NCBI GenBank assembly: GCA_963804865.1
Contig: CAWDSH010000001.1
Coordinates: 868,001-932,000, forward strand
Direction of reading: 5' to 3'
From: CAVVEQ01 sp963804865
GTDB taxonomy: Bacteria > Chloroflexota > Anaerolineae > Anaerolineales > Anaerolineaceae
DNA length: 64,000 nt
Shown here: piece by piece, positions 26,291 to 34,336 of the stretch
How positions within the stretch are numbered: the stretch's first letter is position 1
Layout: every line of letters starts with the position of its first letter
The notes under the pieces: generated by a model
Told to the model about the DNA's origin: nothing
Databases searched by the model: none
The model's input: only the letters and a program-made list of their open reading frames with translations
Position numbers and translations under genes: made by a program

Positions 26291-27393
26291 GCTGCCACCC
26301 CTTTCCGCTTCCTGGATACAATCTTCCGCACCCCATCCATCATAAGAACAAAGAGCACCAGCGAGCCCTGGATCACCCCGGCGAGGTTTGAATCCAGTTT
26401 GAGATCGATATTCAATCCATTGCTCCCTTTATTCAATGCCATAAAGAAAAAGGCAATAAATATGGAAATCAATGGATGGAAATTTGAGAGCATGCATACC
26501 AATAACCCAAGGTATCCATAACCGGATGCAATGTTATTTCGTAACACATGGTGAAATCCTGTCACCTGTGATGCGCCAGCCAGACCGGCGAAGATACCGC
26601 ATAACAGAAAGGAAATGACCATGTAACGGGTTTTCGGCACGCCTAAATGAAATGCTGATTTGCTGTTCTTACCAACTGCTTTCAGCTTAAGTCCAAAGTA
26701 AGTACCTTTTAATATGATGAAGGCAAATAAAACGCCAACAATCGCTAATGCCAGACCCCATGTACTCAGATAGGTACCTTCGACCTGGGGAAGCCAATAT
26801 ATCCTGTCCAGCATTTTAGTACTGCCCGATGCAACGCCCTCCGGTTTCCACGGACCGTACACCAGGTAAAGAAGTATGGCATCCGCAATAAAGTTGAAAC
26901 CAAGTCCACCAAAGATTTCGTTGACACTCCCAAAAATCTTCAACCATCCCACCAGCAACGCCCAGAGTGCACCGCCAAATGCCCCGCTGATAATGGCCAG
27001 CAATATAACCAGTCCTCCCGGGGTATCTGTTCCAAAAAACAATCGAATCGTGCCGTAAGCAAAAATAGCGCCCATGGTGATTTGGCCTTCCATACCGATA
27101 TTCCACAAACCGGCAGTGAAGGTGAACATTAATCCGCTTGCCACCAGGATCAGGGGTACCCAGGCCTGGATTACCTGGGTAATATTTCCCCAGGAACCAA
27201 ACGCACCTTTTAGGATGACATTTAGAACTTCAGTCGGGCTGGCCTTCATCACCAAGACTACCACTGATGTGAAAGCCAGTGATAAAAGCACAGCTATGAT
27301 CAGCGAAGCAGCCCTGTTGGTTAAAATGCTGGTGAAAAAGGACTGAGTTGGATTTGTTTTCGTATTTGATTTCATCGCCATCGTTTTGTCCAA
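26287..27393 (-). CDS. Nucleoside/purine ABC transporter permease (NupP/YufP type)
   Basis: 368 residues, about ten membrane segments. Family blocks: FTAGLWNIGMEGQITMGA (the GLxNIGxEGQ motif) and a G-rich AGLAGASQVTGFHHVL loop. First of the two permeases, 11 nt downstream of the ATPase gene. The translated N-terminus has several Met codons, so the true start may be a few residues downstream. Co-transcribed with the ATPase, the second permease and, further on, the threonine synthase. Confidence 0.9.
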   Translation of the reverse strand: MDKTMAMKSNTKTNPTQSFFTSILTNRAASLIIAVLLSLAFTSVVVLVMKASPTEVLNVILKGAFGSWGNITQVIQAWVPLILVASGLMFTFTAGLWNIGMEGQITMGAIFAYGTIRLFFGTDTPGGLVILLAIISGAFGGALWALLVGWLKIFGSVNEIFGGLGFNFIADAILLYLVYGPWKPEGVASGSTKMLDRIYWLPQVEGTYLSTWGLALAIVGVLFAFIILKGTYFGLKLKAVGKNSKSAFHLGVPKTRYMVISFLLCGIFAGLAGASQVTGFHHVLRNNIASGYGYLGLLVCMLSNFHPLISIFIAFFFMALNKGSNGLNIDLKLDSNLAGVIQGSLVLFVLMMDGVRKIVSRKRKGVAA

Positions 27394-27404
27394 TCATTGA
27401 ATAA

Positions 27405-28886
27405 TTACGACCAACCTTTGCCACCGATCAATTGGCCAAGTTGTTCGACTGTGATTTTCGTGGCATCGTAGGCTTTGGAAACTTTACCGCCAAAAAATAC
27501 GATGATCCGGTCACTGTAATGGAGAATTTCATCAAGATCTGAAGAAATGAAAAGAATACTCGTCCCATCTGCACACCTGGATTTTAGTTTGGTCCAGATA
27601 TCCATCGTGGATTCAATATCCAACCCACGGGTCGGATGCTCAAGGAGGAGGAGGTTCAACGGTGTTCGCATCAATGCAAGAAGCGCGCGCTGCTGATTGC
27701 CACCTGATAGAGATTCAACGGTATGTGATGGTGTTCCTTTTATGTTGAAATTGTTGATCTTCCCTGATGCAAATTCCTCTGCACCTTTGCGATCAACGAA
27801 GAATCCTTTTTGCTTTTCAGAGAGAATAAAATGTTCTGTAAGTGTAAGTCCCGGGATCAGACCTTCTTCAAGCCTTGCCGCCGGGAGATATGATATTCCC
27901 GAATTTTTAAAATCAAAATAATGCTTGCCGACAAGATTTTTTTCTTTATTATTTTGAGATTTAATGATGATCTTGCCATTGGTTGGGCGGATCAGTCCTG
28001 CAAGAGCTTTCAGGATCAGGCTCTGACCTGAACCTTCCATCCCTGCCAATCCGATGACTTCGCCACAGCGAATATCAATGCCAACATCGCGAATTTTCAA
28101 GCGAACATCTTCAATATCCATGTTTTTTACCTGCATGAAGATGTCATCCCGCTGCTGGCATGATCGCTCGCCTTTTTTAATGATTTTCCCAAACATCATC
28201 CGGACCAGTTCGTCCGTTTTATAAGGGGGTTTGGATTCACCCACTTTTTTCCCCTGGCTAAAAACAGCAACCTGGCTGCATAATTGTTCGACTTCTTCCA
28301 ATTTGTGAGAAACAAAAATGATTGCTTTGTCCTGCTTTGATAATTTATACACGGTTTCAAATAAACTCGATTTTTGGGCTGCAGAAATTCCCGTTGTCGG
28401 TTCATCCAATATCAGTACTCTGGCGCCCAACCATAATAATCGCAATATCTCAAGTTGTTGGCGCTCACCCACGGTCATCGATTCAACGTATGCATCGGGT
28501 TGAATATCGAAACCATATTGCTTCTGAAGTTTTTTGAAATCCGAGGTAGCCTTATTGATATTGGGGAAAAAGCCACTGGGACTCCCAAGGATGAAGTTGT
28601 CGATTGCGCGCATCGCTGGCACGTCAAGTGGATCCTGATGAAGCATCCCAATCCCCAGCCGAACAGCATCTGCCGGGGAATGGATTATGGTCTTTTTTCC
28701 ATCCAGGAAAATATCACCCGAATCAGCCTGGATAAATCCCGAGAGGATCTTCATCAGGGTGGATTTCCCGGCGCCATTTTCACCTAAAATACCCTGGATT
28801 GATCCTGATTTAATGGTCAGGGAAATTCCATCGTTGGCATGGACTTTCCCAAATCTTTTATGGATATCCCTTAATTCGACATTCAT
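27405..28886 (-). CDS. Nucleoside/purine ABC transporter ATPase (NupO/YufO type, two nucleotide-binding domains)
   Basis: 493 residues, two fused ABC domains. Domain 1: GENGAGKST Walker A at about residue 36, MTVGERQQLEI in place of the LSGGQ signature, and LILDEPT Walker B. Domain 2: a degenerate P-loop (GLAGMEGSGQSL), the signature LSGGNQQRALLAL and LLLEHPTRGLD. One degenerate P-loop is usual for the RbsA/YufO class. It drives import through the two permeases encoded downstream. A hairpin separates it from the binding-protein gene upstream, which probably lets the binding protein be made in excess. Confidence 0.92.
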   Translation of the reverse strand: MNVELRDIHKRFGKVHANDGISLTIKSGSIQGILGENGAGKSTLMKILSGFIQADSGDIFLDGKKTIIHSPADAVRLGIGMLHQDPLDVPAMRAIDNFILGSPSGFFPNINKATSDFKKLQKQYGFDIQPDAYVESMTVGERQQLEILRLLWLGARVLILDEPTTGISAAQKSSLFETVYKLSKQDKAIIFVSHKLEEVEQLCSQVAVFSQGKKVGESKPPYKTDELVRMMFGKIIKKGERSCQQRDDIFMQVKNMDIEDVRLKIRDVGIDIRCGEVIGLAGMEGSGQSLILKALAGLIRPTNGKIIIKSQNNKEKNLVGKHYFDFKNSGISYLPAARLEEGLIPGLTLTEHFILSEKQKGFFVDRKGAEEFASGKINNFNIKGTPSHTVESLSGGNQQRALLALMRTPLNLLLLEHPTRGLDIESTMDIWTKLKSRCADGTSILFISSDLDEILHYSDRIIVFFGGKVSKAYDATKITVEQLGQLIGGKGWS

Positions 28887-28916
28887 GTTTTATTCCGGTT
28901 CTGCGTGATAAAAGGA

Positions 28917-28943
28917 GGGGAAGGTGAATATCTCACCTTCCCC
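28917..28943 (-). terminator. Hairpin between the BMP lipoprotein and ATPase genes
   Basis: Perfect 11-bp stem GGGGAAGGTGA/TCACCTTCCCC with a 5-nt loop in the 74-nt gap. On the minus strand only a short T-run (TTTT, several bases later) follows, so partial termination or 3'-end protection of the binding-protein message is likelier than a full stop. Confidence 0.55.
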
Positions 28944-28960
28944 TTATCAAACATGATTAA

Positions 28961-30229
28961 CTACTGGGAAACGCTCTGGCCTTCCATGCCTTCGAGCAAT
29001 TGCGGGAGGTACCAGATTTGCTGGTCCGTGCCAGCAACACCATCCGCCAGGAATGGTGATCCATCCTGGTAATTCAACGGTCCAGTGAACAGGTTCAATC
29101 CACCAGCCAGTTCAGCAATGAATTGATCCAATTTGGCAGCATTATCTGCACTGAGGGCTGGGCCTTTTACAAAGCCGACCATGGATGTATCCTCGTTGTT
29201 GATATTGGTCCAATCCGGTCCACTCCAAACGAAGACGCGGTCATATGTTCCATCAACAACAGTCTGGAGAACCTTCAAGTAATCAGGACCCCAGTTGAAA
29301 TAAGGAACACCAAGGCAGACATCAGGTGCGGTGTCGCATGCGCCCTTGAAATCGTAAGGGATGGCCCAAACTGCTTTGCCCTCACCCTTGAACTTATTGG
29401 CCTCCACCAAAGCCTCAGTGGTGTCAATGCCGGATACGACCACATCGAATCCGCTGTTGACGAATTCATCAGCAACCTGGGTGGGATCCAGGGTGAATCC
29501 GGGGATATTGAACCAGAAGCCGATCCATGTCACCCGGAACTTCAAGGCGGCAGGATCTTTGGCAGCATATTTCTCATAGCAGTACTTGGCGCCCAGATAG
29601 ACGGACGCGGTCAGGCGGCGGGTCTCGTCATTAATCAATGGACCCAGATAACCGATCTGTCCCGTTTGAGTTGTCAGGGCAGCAGCACAGCCGGCGATCA
29701 TTTTTCCGTATTCCATTCGCCCCATGATATCGCTCTCAGCGGGGAGATCCTCATAACGGGTGCCTTCCTGCCAGGCATAATCACCAGATGCCCAAATGAC
29801 CGGCACGTCAGGGTGATTTTGAGCGAATTCCAGGACACCGTCTTTCATATCATCCGAGTTGAAGATGATCGCTTTCGCACCACGAGCCAGGAGCTCTTCA
29901 GCCAATTGGGCTGTGGTTGAATCCGGCCGGGCGGAAATATTGACATTATCAATATAGATGAACTCGGAACCAGGAATTCTCTCCTGAACGTAAATTCCGG
30001 CATCGTAATGCGCTTCGCTCCAACCATGATCATTATAAGGTCCGACCATGAGCATACCGAATACAAAGGGCTCTGCGGGCGGTTCTTCGGCTGGTTCTTC
30101 GGGAGCGACCGGTTCAACAACGGGTGCTTCCGTGGGAACCGGGGTAGCTGCAGGTTTGCAGGCAGATAGCAGCATCGCTACTGTGATCAGCAAACTTAAT
30201 ACAATCAACAAACGTTTTGAAACCATCAT
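28961..30229 (-). CDS. BMP-family nucleoside/purine-binding lipoprotein (YufN/PnrA-like)
   Basis: 422 residues. Lipoprotein signal with LSAC (lipidated Cys at residue 24), a Pro/Glu/Thr linker, and then a BMP domain: FGMLMVGPYNDHGWSEAHY (the PxxDxGWxxxH-like purine-contact segment), AIIFNSDDMKDG and DVVVSGIDTTE. In characterised relatives (PnrA, Med, RfuA) the pocket binds purine nucleosides or similar rings. AGGAGGAGA precedes the first ATG. First gene of the importer operon and directly downstream of the carbamate-kinase terminator. In this context purine nucleosides, nucleobases or urate-like compounds are likely ligands. Confidence 0.92.
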   Translation of the reverse strand: MMVSKRLLIVLSLLITVAMLLSACKPAATPVPTEAPVVEPVAPEEPAEEPPAEPFVFGMLMVGPYNDHGWSEAHYDAGIYVQERIPGSEFIYIDNVNISARPDSTTAQLAEELLARGAKAIIFNSDDMKDGVLEFAQNHPDVPVIWASGDYAWQEGTRYEDLPAESDIMGRMEYGKMIAGCAAALTTQTGQIGYLGPLINDETRRLTASVYLGAKYCYEKYAAKDPAALKFRVTWIGFWFNIPGFTLDPTQVADEFVNSGFDVVVSGIDTTEALVEANKFKGEGKAVWAIPYDFKGACDTAPDVCLGVPYFNWGPDYLKVLQTVVDGTYDRVFVWSGPDWTNINNEDTSMVGFVKGPALSADNAAKLDQFIAELAGGLNLFTGPLNYQDGSPFLADGVAGTDQQIWYLPQLLEGMEGQSVSQ

Positions 30230-30303
30230 TCTCCTCCTGTCAGAAATTCAATAGAATATGGTGCTCGATTGATTGACGATCAAAAAAGATAAACTTCCCG
30301 ATG

Positions 30304-30316
30304 TCACCTCCTTTTT
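30304..30316 (-). promoter_or_regulatory. Orphan Shine-Dalgarno-like site in the BMP-gene leader
   Basis: Minus strand reads AAAAAGGAGGTGA, a perfect match to the anti-16S complement. No start codon follows within 15 nt. The BMP lipoprotein starts 74 nt downstream with its own AGGAGGAG. Same arrangement as at 700-711 before the other binding-protein gene. A STAB-SD mRNA-protecting role is possible. Confidence 0.45.
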
Positions 30317-30376
30317 CAAATGATGAAAAATCGTTAATTACCAGAATACAGATTTAGGTCGTCAAGTTAAGCTCGT

Positions 30377-30399
30377 AAAAAACTGTTGTTAAAAACAAC
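30377..30399 (-). terminator. Probable terminator of the carbamate-kinase unit
   Basis: On the minus strand GTTGTT, TTT, AACAAC, AG and then a run of six T. The stem is short and A/T-rich but the T-run is good. Lies in the 275-nt gap between carbamate kinase and the BMP gene; the rest of that gap is A/T-rich, shows only the orphan Shine-Dalgarno, and has no riboswitch I can recognise. Confidence 0.5.
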
Positions 30400-30504
30400 C
30401 TAATAATTTTACTCTATCTACCAACTATCATTTGAATCCAACCTGCAGTTTACAGAATTGAAATGACCTGGTTACAAACCAAATGATTATTTGGCGATGA
30501 ATTA

Positions 30505-31458
30505 CTAAGGAACGATCCACGTTCCAGTTTCACCTTTCAAGGCACGTCCGATATTCGGGGGATCTGTTATCAGACCCTGTTTACCTCCTGCTTCGAGGAA
30601 CCAGATGATTGCCTGGATCTTGGGTGCCATAGAACCCTTTGCGAAGTGCGTACCTTCCGCAAGGTATTGCTTGGCTTCCGCCAATGTCATTTTATCCAAC
30701 CACTTCTGATCTGGCTTGCCATAATTGATGGCGACTTTCTCCACAGCGGTGGAGATTAAAAGGAGATCAGCTTTAATTTCACGGGCGAGAAGGCTGCTGG
30801 CATAATCCTTGTCGATCACTGCAGCAGTACCCTCATATTCACCATTACCCTTATCTACCACAGGGATACCACCACCTCCTACGGTAACGACTACAGCGCC
30901 GACATCGATCAGGGTTTGTACTGATTCGAGCTCAACAACTTCCTGGGGGATGGGTGATGCCACCACACGCCGCCAGCCACGCCCGGCATCTTCAACCACG
31001 CTCCATCCCAGGTCCTTTTCCCGTTGTTTGGCTTCCGCTTCATCCATGAAACCTCCAATGGGTTTGGATGGATTCTGGAACGCCTTGTCGTTCTTATCCA
31101 CCAGCACCTGTGTGATCACGGTGCAAACAGCTTTCTTGATTTTTCGTTGATAAAAGTCATTCTGCAAGTTCTGCTGAAGTGCGTATCCGATCGCACCCTG
31201 GGAATCCGCTCCACAGACATCCAGGGGAACCTCATGCATCCCTTCGGTTTTATGGGCAATTTCAGACCGGCGCAGGATGAAACCCACCTGCGGACCGTTG
31301 CCGTGCCCGATGGCCACATCCCAACCTGCCTCGATCATATCCGCGATGTGATGGCAGGTTTCCTTGGCAGCAAGATACTGGTCTTCAACTGATTGGTGAT
31401 CTTTATCCTTGATCAATGAGTTGCCACCGATGGCAACAACTGCGACTTTCTTGGTCAT
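30505..31458 (-). CDS. arcC: Carbamate kinase
   Basis: 317 residues. Makes ATP from carbamoyl phosphate and ADP, releasing ammonia and CO2. Amino-acid-kinase fold with AIGGNSLI at the N-terminus, GHGNGPQVG (phosphate-binding), and VTVGGGGIPVV. GAGGAGA precedes the ATG. It lies 26 nt after the YgeW-like carbamoyltransferase, as yqeA lies close to ygeW in E. coli. The combination points to fermentation of ureido compounds with substrate-level phosphorylation rather than to arginine deimination, as no arginine deiminase is present. Confidence 0.94.
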   Translation of the reverse strand: MTKKVAVVAIGGNSLIKDKDHQSVEDQYLAAKETCHHIADMIEAGWDVAIGHGNGPQVGFILRRSEIAHKTEGMHEVPLDVCGADSQGAIGYALQQNLQNDFYQRKIKKAVCTVITQVLVDKNDKAFQNPSKPIGGFMDEAEAKQREKDLGWSVVEDAGRGWRRVVASPIPQEVVELESVQTLIDVGAVVVTVGGGGIPVVDKGNGEYEGTAAVIDKDYASSLLAREIKADLLLISTAVEKVAINYGKPDQKWLDKMTLAEAKQYLAEGTHFAKGSMAPKIQAIIWFLEAGGKQGLITDPPNIGRALKGETGTWIVP

Positions 31459-31484
31459 ATGTATTAATCTCCTCTAAGAAATTC

Positions 31485-32465
31485 TTAACCCATCGTCAAT
31501 GCCATCACGGCTTTTTGAGCGTGAAGCCGATTTTCCGCCTCGTCGTAAACGACAGATTGCGGACCATCCATCACTCCATCGGTGACTTCAATATTGCGAT
31601 CCGCCGGTAACGGATGCATGTATATCGCATCTTTATTCGCTAGCTTCATGCGGCGCTCATCGGTGATCCAGCTCGAATATTTTTTAATGATCTCAGCGCC
31701 TTCTTTTTCATCCGGGGTGTGCACCATGGCACCCCAGCTCTTGGCGTAGATGATATCAGCATCTTTGAATGCCTTATCCATGTCATCCATAACTTCAAAG
31801 CCGACGCCAAATTTTTTGGCTTCTGCCTGGGCTTGATCCATGATATCCGGCATCAGGCGGAACTCGGGTGGATGAGCCAATACTACATCCATACCGAAGC
31901 GCGGCATCTGCAGGATCAGGCTCTGGGGAACCGACATTGGTTTCTGGTAGGATGCTGCGTATGCCCAGGAGACAACCATTTTCTTCTTTCGAAGATCACG
32001 TCCTTTTTTCTCCATGATGGTCATCAGGTCAGCCAGGCACTGGAAGGGATGGTAAATATCGCACTGCATATTCAAAACAGGGACACGGGAATGTTTTGCG
32101 ACTTCGTTGAGATACCCATTGCCTTCACCCCAGGTCACATGGCGGACTGCAATACCATCGAAATAACGACCGAAGATCTCCCCGATCTCTTTGGGTGTAT
32201 CACCATGGGAAATCTGGGTGGTTTTCGAATCGATAAAAGCGCCGTGACCACCCAGCTGAGCCATACCAGCTTCAAACGAGCCTCGTGTCCGGGTGCTGCT
32301 GAAAAAGAAAAGCATCGCAAGCACCTTATCCCTTAAGTATGGATGTGGTTCATTGAGCGCTCGTTTGCGTTTCAAGTCAAAAGCGACATCTAAAACGGTT
32401 TCGACTTCCTCTTTGCTGAAATCAAGATCCCCGATCAGGTCGCGTCCGTGCAGGAAGGTTTGCAT
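31485..32465 (-). CDS. YgeW-like carbamoyltransferase (knotted-type ATCase/OTCase family)
   Basis: 326 residues. Carbamoyl-phosphate site SSTRTR and HPFQCLADL; SWAYAASYQKPMSVPQ and DADIIYAKSWGAM match the pattern I recall for E. coli YgeW (WAYSPSYGKPLSVPQ, YPKSW), whose substrate is not established. HPLPADR is present. It is shorter than E. coli YgeW (about 396) because it lacks an insertion before the HPLP motif. In a catabolic setting it would run backwards, splitting a carbamoylated acceptor into carbamoyl phosphate for the carbamate kinase encoded 26 nt downstream. Ordinary ornithine carbamoyltransferase is unlikely given the motif differences. Confidence 0.82.
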   Translation of the reverse strand: MQTFLHGRDLIGDLDFSKEEVETVLDVAFDLKRKRALNEPHPYLRDKVLAMLFFFSSTRTRGSFEAGMAQLGGHGAFIDSKTTQISHGDTPKEIGEIFGRYFDGIAVRHVTWGEGNGYLNEVAKHSRVPVLNMQCDIYHPFQCLADLMTIMEKKGRDLRKKKMVVSWAYAASYQKPMSVPQSLILQMPRFGMDVVLAHPPEFRLMPDIMDQAQAEAKKFGVGFEVMDDMDKAFKDADIIYAKSWGAMVHTPDEKEGAEIIKKYSSWITDERRMKLANKDAIYMHPLPADRNIEVTDGVMDGPQSVVYDEAENRLHAQKAVMALTMG

Positions 32466-32536
32466 ATATTCCTCTCTTCTTGAGAGATCTGCATCCCTTG
32501 ATCAAATTCTGATTAATGGGATGCAAATCTGGTTTC

Positions 32537-33487
32537 TTATTCCATGGCTCCGAGTACAAGACCCAGCAGCGCCATTCGCATCACCACGCCGTTGAAGGCT
32601 TCCTGCCAGTAGCGCGACCAGCGGGTGATATCCACGTCCGGCGGGATTTCGTCCATCCGTGGAAGAGAATGTAGCAGGATTGCATCCGATTTCGCTTTCT
32701 TGGAAAGCAGTTCGCGGGTGATCTTGTAATTCGCGGGGGTCATACCGTGTTCGCCGGCTTCCTGGCGTGACTTCGTATAATCGGGCTGGACGACCGGTTC
32801 GACCAGGATCACGTCAGCGTCTGCAATTGCCTGTTCTACATGTTCGGCTTCCTTGAAATCCAGGCTGTATTCTTTTAATTCAGCTTTGAATTCCTTGGTA
32901 AGGGACATTTCAGGTGGAGCCACGAAAGTGATCGGGCAGTCGAATTGCGATAGGGCATAACCCAGTGAATGCATGGTGCGCATGCGCATATCGCCCACAG
33001 CCAGCCACTTCAATCCGTCGATGGTGCCTTTTTCCGTGAGGACCGTGTAAAGATCGGTCAGGATCTGGGTGGGATGTTCGCCCCAACCGTCACCGCCGTT
33101 GATGATCGGAACAGATGCCCATTTTGCGGCTTCCATGGGTGCACCTTGCTGGAAATGCCGCATGACGATCACATCTCCGTAGAACTCAAGCATCTTGACC
33201 GTATCTTTGATGCTTTCCTGGTACCAGTCACCGGCGCGAGTCATCTTGGCATCCGAGAAACCGGTCACATGCCCGCCCAGGCGGTGCATGGCAGCTTCAT
33301 GGGCAAGACGAGTCCGTGTGGAAGGTTGGTAAAACGCTGTGACCATTGTTTTCTCGGCAAGTAGATCACTGTTGCGTCGCGATTTCGCGATCGGTGCCAT
33401 TTCATCCGCAACCTCGAAAACGTGGAAGAATTCCTGGCGTTCGAACTCTTTTAGTGAAAGAATATCACGACCTAAAAAACTGCGCAT
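32537..33487 (-). CDS. Aspartate-carbamoyltransferase-like protein with altered active-site motifs
   Basis: 316 residues. The carbamoyl-phosphate loop STRTR and GEHPTQILTDLYT are intact. However, the region that normally carries the catalytic Lys of the neighbouring subunit (SxxKGE) reads KMTRAGDWYQESIKDT, the HPLPR motif reads HSLPR, and GDLKYGRTVHSL reads GDMRMRTMHSL. These differences suggest an acceptor other than aspartate, although some bacterial ATCases do vary. AAAGGAG precedes the ATG. It sits between the GntR regulator and the YgeW-like gene, away from any pyr genes, so a catabolic role in purine, ureide or dihydropyrimidine breakdown is more plausible than pyrimidine synthesis. Confidence 0.78.
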   Translation of the reverse strand: MRSFLGRDILSLKEFERQEFFHVFEVADEMAPIAKSRRNSDLLAEKTMVTAFYQPSTRTRLAHEAAMHRLGGHVTGFSDAKMTRAGDWYQESIKDTVKMLEFYGDVIVMRHFQQGAPMEAAKWASVPIINGGDGWGEHPTQILTDLYTVLTEKGTIDGLKWLAVGDMRMRTMHSLGYALSQFDCPITFVAPPEMSLTKEFKAELKEYSLDFKEAEHVEQAIADADVILVEPVVQPDYTKSRQEAGEHGMTPANYKITRELLSKKAKSDAILLHSLPRMDEIPPDVDITRWSRYWQEAFNGVVMRMALLGLVLGAME

Positions 33488-33563
33488 TTTATTTACTCCT
33501 TTTTAATTTTATGAATTTGTTTGATATCGTAATTAATAAATGTCTGGTCCTAACGGCTCCTCC

Positions 33564-34325
33564 TTACTTGCTCTGGACAAAATCCATGTGGTTATGGTTC
33601 ACCCGGCGGACAACATGAAAACGGAAATAGCCGGGTAGGAAATAACTTGCCGAATGATCGATGACTCTGCCATTCGTTGAGAGCAGATTGCCAATAAATT
33701 TTAGAAGGACATCTCCTCGCTGGATCTGCAATGCACGCGCCACTTCCTGGTGCGCGGCGATCGCCTGTATCTCGGTGCTCGAATTGGCCAGCAGCGGTGT
33801 GCCTCGTTTTAATAACCAATCCAGGACGGAGCCGGTAAACCCTTCTTTGAGATCTTCAACGGTCAGGATGTCAGCGGGTAATAGGTCAATTAAATAAGCC
33901 ACGGGGCGGTTTTCCGCAATGATCACTCGGGTAATCTTGATCACCTTGGTACCTGTTTTTACAACGAGATACTCTGCTTGATCCTTATCCGCTTCAATTT
34001 GCTCCAATTTTAGATTACCCATGGAAACATCAAGTCCGATGCGCTTGGCCAGCGTTTCAATACTTTCCAATACCTCCAGGCCGCTCTCAATGGTGTGTGT
34101 ATGGCTGACAACGAATGTTCCCACGCCTTGCCGGCGTCGGATCAATCCCTGTCCCTCAAATGCCCGCATCGCTTCCCTTAAGGTGGCACGCGAGACTCCC
34201 AGTTTCTTTGCCAGGTCAGGCTCATTGAGCAATTTATCACCAGGCTTGGACTTTGAAATGAGTTCGGTCAGTTCTGTTTGAAGCCTGATAAATGGATGTT
34301 CTTTTTTCTGTTTTTGATTTTTCAA
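33564..34325 (-). CDS. GntR-family transcriptional regulator with UTRA ligand domain (HutC type), TTG start
   Basis: 253 residues. Winged helix at the N-terminus (LAKKLGVSRATLREAMRAFEGQ, then LIRRRQGVGTFV) followed by a UTRA-like ligand-binding domain. The only sensible start is TTG at 34325 with AAGGATA about 9 nt upstream; no ATG lies nearby. It lies between adenine deaminase (11 nt downstream of it) and the carbamoyltransferase genes, so it probably senses a purine-breakdown product or a related effector and represses this island. No obvious palindromic operator was found in the 76-nt gap before the carbamoyltransferase. Confidence 0.87.
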   Translation of the reverse strand: MKNQKQKKEHPFIRLQTELTELISKSKPGDKLLNEPDLAKKLGVSRATLREAMRAFEGQGLIRRRQGVGTFVVSHTHTIESGLEVLESIETLAKRIGLDVSMGNLKLEQIEADKDQAEYLVVKTGTKVIKITRVIIAENRPVAYLIDLLPADILTVEDLKEGFTGSVLDWLLKRGTPLLANSSTEIQAIAAHQEVARALQIQRGDVLLKFIGNLLSTNGRVIDHSASYFLPGYFRFHVVRRVNHNHMDFVQSK

Positions 34326-34336
34326 TTTTCGTATCC

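Noticed and set aside
29123..29920. 265-codon plus-strand open frame opposite the BMP gene
   Set aside because: Antisense shadow of a well-supported lipoprotein gene; no ribosome-binding site and no family motif.
30230..30504. Purine riboswitch upstream of the nucleoside importer
   Set aside because: No three-way-junction pattern or the conserved loop sequences could be found on the minus strand; only an A/T-rich terminator and an orphan ribosome-binding site.
31719..32336. 205-codon plus-strand open frame
   Set aside because: Lies wholly opposite the YgeW-like gene, which has all the carbamoyltransferase motifs.
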